Part shown: positions 1 to 5,165 of the stretch, piece after piece
Layout: the number at the start of each line of letters is the position of its first letter
How positions within the stretch are numbered: position 1 is the first letter of the stretch
NCBI GenBank assembly: GCA_021805955.1
Contig: JAJZDO010000788.1
Coordinates: 1-5,165, forward strand
Length of the DNA: 5,165 bases
Direction: 5' to 3'
Source: Acidobacteriota bacterium
GTDB lineage: Bacteria; Acidobacteriota; Terriglobia; Terriglobales; Acidobacteriaceae
Notes under the pieces: model-generated
Databases searched by the model: none
What the model saw: the letters and a program-made list of their open reading frames with translations, nothing else
What the model was told of the DNA's origin: nothing
Made by a program: the position numbers and the translations under genes

Positions 1-1196
1 GCGGGCCACACATCGTAGGAGCAGGTCCATACGCGCTGTCTTTAGCTGCGCATCTTCACGCTCGTGGCATCGATCCCTGCATCGTCGGTCGCTGTATGGA
101 TGCCTGGATCGCGCACATGCCAGCGGCTATGGTGCTCAAGTCCGAGGCGTTCTCTTCGGATCTCTACGCGCCCGGCAAAGGCTACACGCTGGCGGAGTTT
201 TGTCGCGAGCACTCCCTGCACTATGAACCCATCGGACTGCCCGTCCCTCGCAGCGTCTTCGCCGACTATGGACGCGCATTTCAACGTCGATTCGTTCCCC
301 ATCTCATCGAGGAGCACGTCACGCACCTCGAGCGAGCAGCCACCGGCTTTCATGCGACAACAGAGAGCGGGCGCTCCATCCTGGCGCGGCGCGTCGTCCT
401 CGCCGTCGGACTGCATCCATTCCCCAATATCCCGCCCGTCATGGCGCATCTGCCGACCGAGCTTGCCTCGCACAGCTTCGACTACGGCGATGTCAGCCAC
501 TTTCGCGGCAGGCGCGTAATGGTCTGGGGCGCAGGTGCTTCGGCGATCAACCTTGCCATCGACCTCAAGAATCACGGTGCCGAGATCGAGCTGGTGGCTC
601 GCGCCCAGCGTATCGTCTTCCACGATCCCCCGGTGAAGCAGCGACCCCTGCTGGAGCGCGTCAGGAACCCGCGCTCGACCCTTGGACTGGGCTGGCGGTC
701 TTGGCTGGTCGCAGAACTGCCGCTGCTTTTTCGCGCTCTCCCCTTGCGGCTGCGACATCGCGTCGTGGCTCGGCATCTTGGCCCGGCGCCCAACTGGACC
801 ACTCGTGTCGAGTTTGAAGGGCGCATCCCCGCTCACTTGGGGCTGGATGTGCAGTCGATGATGGAAAAGGATGCAGCCGTCGAGGTTCGCTGTCGCCAAA
901 CCACAGGCGCCGATCGCCTCCTTCGCTTCGATCACGTCATTGCCGCCACCGGCTTTGCTCCGCGCACAAACCGGCTACGCTTCCTCGAAGCATCGCTGAT
1001 GGAATCCATTGCAACCGAGTTCGGCTCGCCCCGTCTGGATGCTCATTTTCAATGTTCCGTGCCCGGGCTATACATGATCGGACTGGCGGCAGCGAATCAT
1101 TTCGGACCGCTCTTCCGTTTTGCCTGTGGCGCCAGGTTTGCCGCGCGCCGCCTCAGCGCGCATCTTGCGCGCCATGCAAAGCGCAACTCACGCTGA
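1..1196 (+). CDS. FAD/NAD(P)-dependent oxidoreductase, flavin monooxygenase-like (5' end outside window)
   Basis: This reading frame is open from the left edge of the window (first full codon at base 3) to TGA at 1194-1196, giving 397 visible residues. The first residues already form an FAD-binding Rossmann turn, HIVGAGPYALSLAAHL (visible residues 3-18). The gene therefore starts a short way left of the window, and the ATG at 96 is internal. A second dinucleotide-binding motif, VWGAGASA (about residues 174-181), should bind NAD(P)H. IAATGF (about 313-318) is the ATG-type motif seen before the C-terminal FAD contact, and PGLYMIGLAA (about 354-363) is the usual last strand of the FAD domain. 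This order fits the Pyr_redox_3/flavin-containing monooxygenase-like group, which is soluble and cytoplasmic. The substrate cannot be told from sequence. Its 3' end meets the permease gene tail to tail with a 10-bp gap. Family assignment is fairly sure; the specific reaction is unknown. Confidence 0.88.
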   Translation, partial: GPHIVGAGPYALSLAAHLHARGIDPCIVGRCMDAWIAHMPAAMVLKSEAFSSDLYAPGKGYTLAEFCREHSLHYEPIGLPVPRSVFADYGRAFQRRFVPHLIEEHVTHLERAATGFHATTESGRSILARRVVLAVGLHPFPNIPPVMAHLPTELASHSFDYGDVSHFRGRRVMVWGAGASAINLAIDLKNHGAEIELVARAQRIVFHDPPVKQRPLLERVRNPRSTLGLGWRSWLVAELPLLFRALPLRLRHRVVARHLGPAPNWTTRVEFEGRIPAHLGLDVQSMMEKDAAVEVRCRQTTGADRLLRFDHVIAATGFAPRTNRLRFLEASLMESIATEFGSPRLDAHFQCSVPGLYMIGLAAANHFGPLFRFACGARFAARRLSAHLARHAKRNSR

Positions 1197-1206
1197 AAGC
1201 CAGAAC

Positions 1207-2544
1207 CTATATCTCAAAGGTCGAAAGACTCTGCTTCCGAGAGTGATAGTGCGTCATGTAGCGCGAAAATAACATAACGCCAAAGAATCCGCCAAGCGGA
1301 ATCATATAAGCGCTTGCCGTGCTGTGAAACCACTCCGCGAACAGACCCATAAACGGCGTGAGCACGGCCCCTCCGACAATCGACATCACCAGAAACGAGC
1401 CGGCTATATTGGTATTCGGTCCCAAATCTTTCAGGCCAAGCGCAAAAATTGTCGGAAACATCACCGACATGAAAAAACTGGTAAGCAGGATGGCAAGCAC
1501 ACCCATCGTGCCCGGATGAATCACGGCAAAAAGCAGCAGTCCAACATTCACAACCGCATAACTCATCATCAGCCGACTGGGTGAGATGCGGCGCATCAGC
1601 GCGGCACCCGCAAAACGTCCCACCCCAAAGGCAACCAGCGTGGCCGTCAGCAGAAATCCGGCTCTTTTTTCCGTGGTGTGAGCATAGTCCTGCGCATACT
1701 GAATGAAGTAACTCCAGGTACCCACCTGTGCGCCGACATAGAGAAACTCGGCTAAGATGGCAAGTAGAAAATGTGGCTGGTGAAGTAACTCCTGCCAACG
1801 TCCATTCGATTCCGTTGCCTGCTCGCGCATCTGAACAAAAGCAGGGAAGCGCTTGAAAGCAATCATCACCGCCCATAAGACAGCAAGACAGCCAAGAACA
1901 AGGTACGGAGTTACAGTGCGAAGCACCTCGCCATGCAGATAATGCGCATAGGTTCCGGCAGCCTGCATGGCATCCACCTGAGCCGGTGTCAGTTCAATAC
2001 CGGAAAAGATGAAGACCGTGCCAATCAGTACGCCAGTGATTGCTCCCAACGGATTGAAAGCCTGGGAGAGATTGAGTCGTTGCTCGGAGGTGCGCGTGGG
2101 ACCAAGCTGAGCGATGAAGGGATTGGAAGCCGTCTCCAGAAACGACAAGCCGCTTGCAACCACAAAGAGCGCGCCCAGAAAAAATGCGTAGCGACCAGCA
2201 ATCGCGGCAGGCAAAAAGAGAAAACAGCCCGTGGCAAACAGAATCAGTCCTGTCAGAAAACCAAACTTGTAGCCAAACCGTTTCATCAGAAATCCCGCCG
2301 GAAGCGCGAGCACGAAATAGCCCATATAAAAGGCAGACTGCACAAGTCCTGCCTGAAATCGGGAGATCACAAAGGATTTCATGAACTGCCGAATCAGGAT
2401 GTCGTTCAGGTTATTGGGCACGCCCCACAGAAAGAACAGTCCCGTGATCAGTACAAAAAGCGATGCCGTGCCCGCAGGCAAAATCCGCGCATGCTCGTCC
2501 GCAACGTTTTCTTCCTTCGGTGACGATCGAAAAGGCAAAGTCAT
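1207..2544 (-). CDS. fucP: FucP-like L-fucose:H+ symporter, MFS transporter
   Basis: This is a 445-residue inner-membrane sugar permease of the major facilitator superfamily, FHS (fucose/galactose/glucose:H+ symporter) family. About twelve hydrophobic segments can be traced, roughly at residues 28-47, 66-86, 93-113, 120-140, 162-182, 212-230, 257-280, 296-316, 324-343, 348-369, 381-401 and 411-430, with a long hydrophilic middle loop. The N-terminal half closely follows the E. coli FucP pattern: FFLWGVPNNLNDIL, FQAGLVQSAFYMGYF, AGFLMKRFGYK, and SGLSFLETASNPF followed by LGP. D48 in NNLND and E137 in FLETA line up with the two acidic residues (Asp46, Glu135) known to be essential for proton-coupled fucose transport. 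The ATG at 2544 is chosen because a GGA lies 5 nt upstream and the frame begins just 10 bp after the dehydrogenase stop codon. L-fucose is the likeliest substrate, but relatives in this family also carry glucose/galactose or other hexoses. Confidence 0.9.
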   Translation of the reverse strand: MTLPFRSSPKEENVADEHARILPAGTASLFVLITGLFFLWGVPNNLNDILIRQFMKSFVISRFQAGLVQSAFYMGYFVLALPAGFLMKRFGYKFGFLTGLILFATGCFLFLPAAIAGRYAFFLGALFVVASGLSFLETASNPFIAQLGPTRTSEQRLNLSQAFNPLGAITGVLIGTVFIFSGIELTPAQVDAMQAAGTYAHYLHGEVLRTVTPYLVLGCLAVLWAVMIAFKRFPAFVQMREQATESNGRWQELLHQPHFLLAILAEFLYVGAQVGTWSYFIQYAQDYAHTTEKRAGFLLTATLVAFGVGRFAGAALMRRISPSRLMMSYAVVNVGLLLFAVIHPGTMGVLAILLTSFFMSVMFPTIFALGLKDLGPNTNIAGSFLVMSIVGGAVLTPFMGLFAEWFHSTASAYMIPLGGFFGVMLFSRYMTHYHSRKQSLSTFEI

Positions 2545-2549
2545 AGGCG

Positions 2550-2557
2550 TCCGTTTA
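2550..2557 (-). promoter_or_regulatory. Stop/start junction and weak ribosome site, dehydrogenase to permease
   Basis: The dehydrogenase stop TAA (2557-2555) is followed at once by ACGGACGCCT and the permease ATG. The only Shine-Dalgarno-like bases are GGA (2552-2550), 5 nt before the ATG, plus AAGG overlapping the stop region. The tight spacing and weak site suggest translational coupling of the two genes. Confidence 0.45.
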
Positions 2558-3568
2558 CCTTTCGCCCTGCATATCGATCAGGATCTTCGTAAACGCGGCT
2601 GGATTGGCCGACCACTCAGCCAGTTTCGCAGCCGCACGATCCAGCGGGACGGTCGCGGTAATCACCGCATCCACCGGAAAGTTTCCCGCTTCAAGCATCG
2701 CAATCACCTGCAAAAAATCCTCGGGCAAAGCATTGCGTGAGCCAAGAATATCCAACTCTTTCTGGACAAAAAGCTTCGTCTCGTAGGCAACCGGCTCTTT
2801 GGCATATCCGATGTACACAACACGACCCGTGTAGGCGACCTCTTCCACCGCAAGTCGAAACGTCTCCGGCAACCCGATCGCTTCCACAATCACATCCGGA
2901 CCCTCACCGTCTGTGAGTTCGCGCAATCGCCCAGCCACATCCTCACGTCCAGAGTGAATGCGATGCGTAGCTCCGGCCATGCTTGCAATCTCCAGCTTGC
3001 GATCGTCCAGATCAATCGCAATCACCTGCGCTCCACGAAACGCAGCACCGGCAATCGCACCCAGTCCGATGCCGCCACATCCGAAGACGGCTACACGATC
3101 GCTGGCCGCAACACGACCGCGCGCCACGGCATGAAAGCCCACCGTAAGTGGCTCCACCAGCGCAAGCTGATCAAACGGCAGCGTGGATGGATAGACCTTC
3201 GCCGCGGGCACAGCCAGCAACTCCGTGATCGCGCCATCTCGCTGCACCCCAAAAGTCTGATTCTTCTGACAGGCATTTTCACGCCCACGCCGACACGAGG
3301 GGCACGCGCCGCAACTCGTATACGGCGAGACCGCCACGCGCGTTCCCGCTGGAATACCGGCATTGCCCACCTGCACACAAGCGCCAATCTCGTGGCCCAG
3401 AACGCGTGGATACGTGATGAGCGGATTGCGACCACGAAAGGAATTCAGATCTGTGCCGCAAAGGCCAACAGTCTCCACGCGCAGCAGCAATTCGCCTTCC
3501 TGCGGATGAGGCTCAGGGATATCTGTGATTTCCGCTTGACCCGGCGCGGTCAGTGTCAGGGCGCGCAT
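2555..3568 (-). CDS. Zinc-dependent medium-chain dehydrogenase (L-galactonate-5-dehydrogenase/sorbitol dehydrogenase-like)
   Basis: This encodes a 337-residue cytoplasmic MDR-superfamily alcohol dehydrogenase, a normal length for the family. Catalytic zinc ligands are visible as C37 in GLCGTD, H59-E60 in VLGHE and E139 in LVEPL. The structural zinc site is complete, with C86, C89, C92 and C100. The cofactor site is GCGGIG (163-168), and D186 at the end of the next strand (VIAID) points to NAD rather than NADP. The motifs [10 protein letters not shown] and [11 protein letters not shown] recall E. coli LgoD (L-galactonate-5-dehydrogenase). Because L-fucose is 6-deoxy-L-galactose, oxidation of L-fucose, L-fuconate or L-galactonate is a reasonable guess next to a fucose permease, but this is inference. 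The ATG at 3568 has GGAG 5 nt upstream, and the protein begins [10 protein letters not shown] as expected. An in-frame TTG 24 codons earlier (3640) lacks a ribosome site and would add an atypical extension. The gene ends 10 bp before the permease start. Confidence 0.88.
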   Translation of the reverse strand: MRALTLTAPGQAEITDIPEPHPQEGELLLRVETVGLCGTDLNSFRGRNPLITYPRVLGHEIGACVQVGNAGIPAGTRVAVSPYTSCGACPSCRRGRENACQKNQTFGVQRDGAITELLAVPAAKVYPSTLPFDQLALVEPLTVGFHAVARGRVAASDRVAVFGCGGIGLGAIAGAAFRGAQVIAIDLDDRKLEIASMAGATHRIHSGREDVAGRLRELTDGEGPDVIVEAIGLPETFRLAVEEVAYTGRVVYIGYAKEPVAYETKLFVQKELDILGSRNALPEDFLQVIAMLEAGNFPVDAVITATVPLDRAAAKLAEWSANPAAFTKILIDMQGER

Positions 3569-3573
3569 CCATG

Positions 3574-3577
3574 CTCC
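3574..3577 (-). promoter_or_regulatory. Ribosome binding site deciding the dehydrogenase start
   Basis: The minus strand reads CCTGGAG CATGG ATG. GGAG sits 5 nt before the ATG at 3568. It overlaps no other start and favours this ATG over the in-frame TTG at 3640. The first ATG in CATGGATG is out of frame. Confidence 0.7.
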
Positions 3578-3660
3578 AGGAAAAACAAATTGCCGCGCAA
3601 TGTCCGCGCAACGTTCTGCAAGCAGTGTATCGCGGGGCAACGGAAGAAAATCCGGGGGAT

Positions 3661-3957
3661 TCAGCCGATGAACGCCCCGATGCGAGACTCGCCGGACGTG
3701 AGTGCGTCACAAGCGCGATCCACCACTTCGTAGTCGGCATCATGCACCGCGCGGAAGCTGCGAAATGCCTCTTCGTTCATCCAGCGATCAATCGTCAGAT
3801 AGCGGCCAGGAATATAGGCGTCCTGCAGAAGTTCCGTGCCCAAATACTCCGGCGAACGCGCAAAGAGCGTGGACCAGGTGCCGCCGGGCGCATACGCAGC
3901 CTCAAAGGCAGCGACTTTGTCTTCCGCAACATCGAATTGCCACAAGACCAGAAACAT
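3661..3957 (-). CDS. Small antibiotic-biosynthesis-monooxygenase (ABM)-domain protein
   Basis: This encodes a 98-residue protein that looks like one complete dimeric alpha/beta-barrel (ABM/EthD-like) domain: strand [10 protein letters not shown], helix [10 protein letters not shown], the segment [19 protein letters not shown], strand [16 protein letters not shown], and a final helix around [18 protein letters not shown] proteins act as cofactor-free oxygenases, as heme-degrading enzymes, or have no known reaction. No diagnostic catalytic residues let me choose among these. The reading frame stays open far upstream through the antisense of the transposase, but homology-like sequence begins only at MFLVLW, so ATG 3957 is taken as the start. 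The ribosome site is poor (a GGGTGGGA stretch about 11 nt upstream). It is the first gene of the minus-strand run, 92 bp before the dehydrogenase. Its start codon lies 28 bp from the IS target duplication, so its native 5' region is cut off. A role in fucose-type sugar metabolism is guilt by association only. Confidence 0.78.
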   Translation of the reverse strand: MFLVLWQFDVAEDKVAAFEAAYAPGGTWSTLFARSPEYLGTELLQDAYIPGRYLTIDRWMNEEAFRSFRAVHDADYEVVDRACDALTSGESRIGAFIG

Positions 3958-3993
3958 ACGAGCTATTATCCCACCCGCAGCCGAGTTAGGGAA
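3958..3993 (-). promoter_or_regulatory. Possible extended -10 promoter (TGGGATAAT) spanning the IS junction
   Basis: On the minus strand TGGGATAAT (3973-3965) matches an extended -10 element (TGn plus GATAAT, 5 of 6 to TATAAT). At 17-bp spacing the -35 position holds TTCCCT (3993-3988), whose first four bases come from the IS left end and the last two from the target duplication. It is only a 3-of-6 match to TTGACA. Only 7 nt separate the -10 hexamer from the ABM ATG, so a transcript from here would be nearly leaderless. The placement is suggestive but could be chance. Confidence 0.25.
3986..3989. repeat. Target-site duplication TTAG, left copy
   Basis: TTAG lies directly outside the IS left end and is repeated identically outside the right end. 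It matches the YTAR target preference of IS5-group elements. Confidence 0.9.
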
Positions 3994-4006
3994 CCTCTGC
4001 ACAAGT
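3990..4006 (+). repeat. IS left terminal inverted repeat (IRL)
   Basis: The sequence GGAACCTCTGCACAAGT pairs with the right end over 17 bp with 15 matches; the first 11 bp are identical. Just inside it a TCTGCA(CA)AG unit is repeated (3996-4005 and 4006-4013), possibly an internal transposase contact. Confidence 0.88.
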
Positions 4007-4041
4007 CTGCAAGCCGCGTCGTATTTGAATAAACTGGAAGC

Positions 4042-5016
4042 ATGAAGCGAATGGCGCGTTTTCAGCAGACGTTTGCATCGCAGTCCAGTTTTGCGAAGTA
4101 TGGTCGTAAGAGCAAGCGCGAGCTGTTTCTTGACCAGATGAACCAGGTGGTTCCGTGGTCTGAGTTGCTGGCTCTGGTTGAGCCGGTTTATCCCAAGGCA
4201 GGCAACGGTCGGCAGCCGGTGGGCCTGGCTATCATGCTGCGGACTTACTTTTTGCAGCAGTGGTTCGGCTTTTCGGATCCCGGCATGGAAGAAGCATTCT
4301 ATGATTCGCCGGTGCTGCAGCGCTTCGCCGGAGTAGACCTTGGCGTGGCCGCCGCGCCTGACGAGACAACGATCTTGCGCTTCCGCCACTTGCTCGAGCA
4401 GCACGATTTGTGCGGCGAGATGCTGATGACGGTGAACCGCTATCTTGAATCGAAGGGCATCCGCATCTCGACCGGCACCATCGTGGACGCGACCATTATT
4501 AATGCGCCCTCCTCGACGAAGAACTCCAGCGGCAAGCGCGATCCGGAGATGCACCAGACCAAGAAAGGCAATCAGTGGTACTTCGGTGCCAAGGCGCACA
4601 TCGGCGTGGATAGCAAGGAGACGGTGGTGCATTCGGTGGCGACAACCGCGGCCAGCGTGGCCGATAAGCACATGCTGCCCGACTTGTTGCACGGCGATGA
4701 GCGCAAGGTGTGGGGCGACGGCGGCTATCAAGGCCAGACCGAGGCGATTCATGAAGCCGCGCCCAAGGCGCAGGATATGACTTGCCGTCGGACGAAATAC
4801 AAGGACTATGTGGATGAAGAAGCCAAACGCAAGAACACAACCAAAGCCCGAGTGAGAGCCAAAGTCGAGCATCCGTTTCGCATCCTGAAGCGAGTCTTCG
4901 GATTTACCAAAGTGCGCTACCGTGGCATCTGGAAGAATCATCAGTGGCTGTGCGCGGCCTTCGCGCTGGTGAACCTGTACCAACACCGCAACCGGCTGGC
5001 CCCGCAAAGGGCGTAG
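4042..5016 (+). CDS. IS5-family DDE transposase
   Basis: This encodes a 324-residue transposase, near the length of the IS5 protein InsH (326-338). The N-terminal part (about 30-120) has the DUF772-type signature: EPVYPKAGNGRQPVGLAIMLR, then the segment around W74 ending in FRHLLEQH. The catalytic RNase H-like core follows, with D149 in TIVDATIINAPSSTKN, D226 in WGDGGYQG and E276 in RAKVEHPFRILKRVFGF. R272, E276 and K283 keep the R-(3)-E-(6)-K spacing of the IS4/IS5 superfamily. PEMHQTKKGNQW and FGAKAHIGVD are strongly IS5-like. The frame has no interruption, so the enzyme is probably active; it cuts and joins the element ends. The start is uncertain: ATG 4042 follows GGAAG (4036-4040) almost directly, whereas ATG 4051 lies 10 nt from the same site. 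The protein would then be 321 residues. Confidence 0.95.
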   Translation: MKRMARFQQTFASQSSFAKYGRKSKRELFLDQMNQVVPWSELLALVEPVYPKAGNGRQPVGLAIMLRTYFLQQWFGFSDPGMEEAFYDSPVLQRFAGVDLGVAAAPDETTILRFRHLLEQHDLCGEMLMTVNRYLESKGIRISTGTIVDATIINAPSSTKNSSGKRDPEMHQTKKGNQWYFGAKAHIGVDSKETVVHSVATTAASVADKHMLPDLLHGDERKVWGDGGYQGQTEAIHEAAPKAQDMTCRRTKYKDYVDEEAKRKNTTKARVRAKVEHPFRILKRVFGFTKVRYRGIWKNHQWLCAAFALVNLYQHRNRLAPQRA

Positions 5017-5017
5017 T

Positions 5018-5051
5018 GTCTCTGGAGGCCGAAAAACGGCCTCACAGAGAC
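5018..5051 (+). terminator. Strong 14-bp hairpin after the transposase stop
   Basis: Two bases after the stop codon the arms GTCTCTG+GAGGCCG and CGGCCTC+CAGAGAC form a perfect 14-bp stem. It has an A5 loop and one bulged A at 5044. No T-run follows on either strand, so it is not a classical intrinsic terminator. It could end transposase mRNA, protect its 3' end, or hinder read-through across the IS in either direction. Confidence 0.5.
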
Positions 5052-5079
5052 GAAAAAGGCAAGCCGCACCCCGCACTTT

Positions 5080-5108
5080 TTGACAGAAATCCGCTTCACA
5101 ATTAAGAA
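5080..5108 (+). promoter_or_regulatory. Candidate outward-facing promoter at the IS right end
   Basis: A perfect TTGACA (5080-5085) is followed after 17 bp by TAAGAA (5103-5108). That -10 matches TATAAT at only 3 of 6; AAGAAT one base later matches 4 of 6. The region is AT-rich compared with its surroundings and lies between the transposase hairpin and the right end. It would drive transcription to the right, out of the element and beyond the window. The -35 is convincing and the -10 is weak. Confidence 0.35.
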
Positions 5109-5144
5109 TTTATCCGCGCTCACGCCTCCGCTACAAAATCACGA

Positions 5145-5161
5145 ACCTGCGCAGAGGTTCC
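5145..5161 (-). repeat. IS right terminal inverted repeat (IRR)
   Basis: Read inward from 5161 the sequence is GGAACCTCTGCGCAGGT, matching the left end at 15 of 17 positions. This end is also part of its own short palindrome: GAACCT (5143-5148) and AGGTTC (5155-5160) around GCGCAG. The left end has no such palindrome. Confidence 0.88.
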
Positions 5162-5165
5162 TTAG
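5162..5165. repeat. Target-site duplication TTAG, right copy
   Basis: This is the identical partner of the left TTAG, immediately after the IS right end and at the very last bases of the window. Confidence 0.9.

Larger units (their letters stand above)
3990..5161 (+). mobile_element. Complete IS5-family (IS5 group) insertion sequence, 1172 bp
   Basis: The element is bounded by imperfect inverted repeats that both begin GGAACCTCTGC (left from 3990, right reading inward from 5161). It is flanked on both sides by TTAG, which fits the YTAR 4-bp target duplication known for the IS5 group. It carries one transposase gene filling most of its length. Total length is close to that of IS5 itself (about 1.2 kb). 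Both ends, the duplication and an open transposase frame are intact, which points to a functional or recently inserted copy. The transposase is transcribed away from the minus-strand sugar genes. I do not recognise a named IS. Confidence 0.95.

Noticed and set aside
42..935. 297-residue minus-strand reading frame opposite the oxidoreductase
   Set aside because: It is low in recognisable domain content, rich in R/D/G typical of an antisense shadow, and fully opposite a clear FAD enzyme.
96..1196. Oxidoreductase starting at ATG 96
   Set aside because: The same frame continues upstream to the window edge and contains the FAD-binding GAGPYALS motif, so ATG 96 is internal.
1228..1244. ACTCT/AGAGT hairpin near the fucP 3' end as a terminator
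   Set aside because: It is only a 5-bp stem with a 7-nt loop inside coding sequence, and no T-run follows.
3569..3640. 24-residue N-terminal extension of the dehydrogenase from a TTG start
   Set aside because: There is no ribosome site before the TTG, the extension is unlike the family, and the ATG at 3568 has a well-placed GGAG.
3661..3957. L-fucose/L-rhamnose mutarotase identity for the small protein
   Set aside because: It shares only the broad small alpha/beta-barrel size. The N-terminus and motifs do not match the mutarotases I know, so ABM-domain is the safer call.
3990..4041. Transposase promoter in the IS left end
   Set aside because: The best pair (CTGCAA, 17 bp, TAAACT) is too weak to list as a feature.
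3661..5076. 471-residue minus-strand reading frame covering the IS and the ABM gene
   Set aside because: Its first 373 residues are antisense to the transposase and cross the IS left end. Only the last 98 residues look like a real protein, so it is not a true fusion gene.
1..5165. CRISPR array, tRNA/rRNA, toxin-antitoxin, phage or defence genes
   Set aside because: I saw no repeated spacer pattern, RNA gene sequence or matching protein motif on either strand.

Overview
The window looks like a chromosomal stretch from a moderately GC-rich, free-living bacterium that uses carbohydrates. The gene content and style (FucP-type sugar permease, zinc polyol/sugar-acid dehydrogenase, small ABM-domain protein, an IS5-group element) would suit an Acidobacteriota/Terriglobia-like soil organism. 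That assignment is an inference from gene type only; no phylogenetic marker is present.

Layout: (1) Positions 1-1196, + strand: the 3' part of a two-Rossmann FAD/NAD(P)-dependent oxidoreductase whose start lies left of the window. (2) Positions 1207-3957, - strand: a three-gene run in the order ABM-domain small protein (3957-3661), zinc-dependent medium-chain dehydrogenase (3568-2555), FucP-like L-fucose:H+ symporter (2544-1207). The dehydrogenase and permease genes are 10 bp apart and probably coupled. The oxidoreductase and permease genes converge with only 10 bp between their stop codons. (3) Positions 3990-5161: a complete IS5-group insertion sequence of 1172 bp. It has a 324-codon DDE transposase on the + strand, imperfect terminal inverted repeats beginning GGAACCTCTGC, and a perfect 4-bp TTAG target duplication on both sides (3986-3989 and 5162-5165).

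How it fits together: the permease should import L-fucose or a close relative (L-galactose type 6-deoxy or hexose sugars). The dehydrogenase resembles the L-galactonate-5-dehydrogenase/sorbitol-dehydrogenase branch of the zinc MDR family and may oxidise the sugar or its acid. The ABM-domain protein has no assignable reaction. The IS landed 28 bp upstream of the ABM start codon, so it separates this minus-strand operon from whatever promoter or further operon genes lie right of the window. Expression may now depend on IS-derived or junction sequences.

I see no CRISPR array, tRNA, rRNA, phage or defence system, and no clearly novel multi-gene system. The most informative features are the intact IS with its target duplication, the strong hairpin just after the transposase, the candidate outward promoter at the IS right end, and the unexplained ABM-domain partner of a fucose-type permease.
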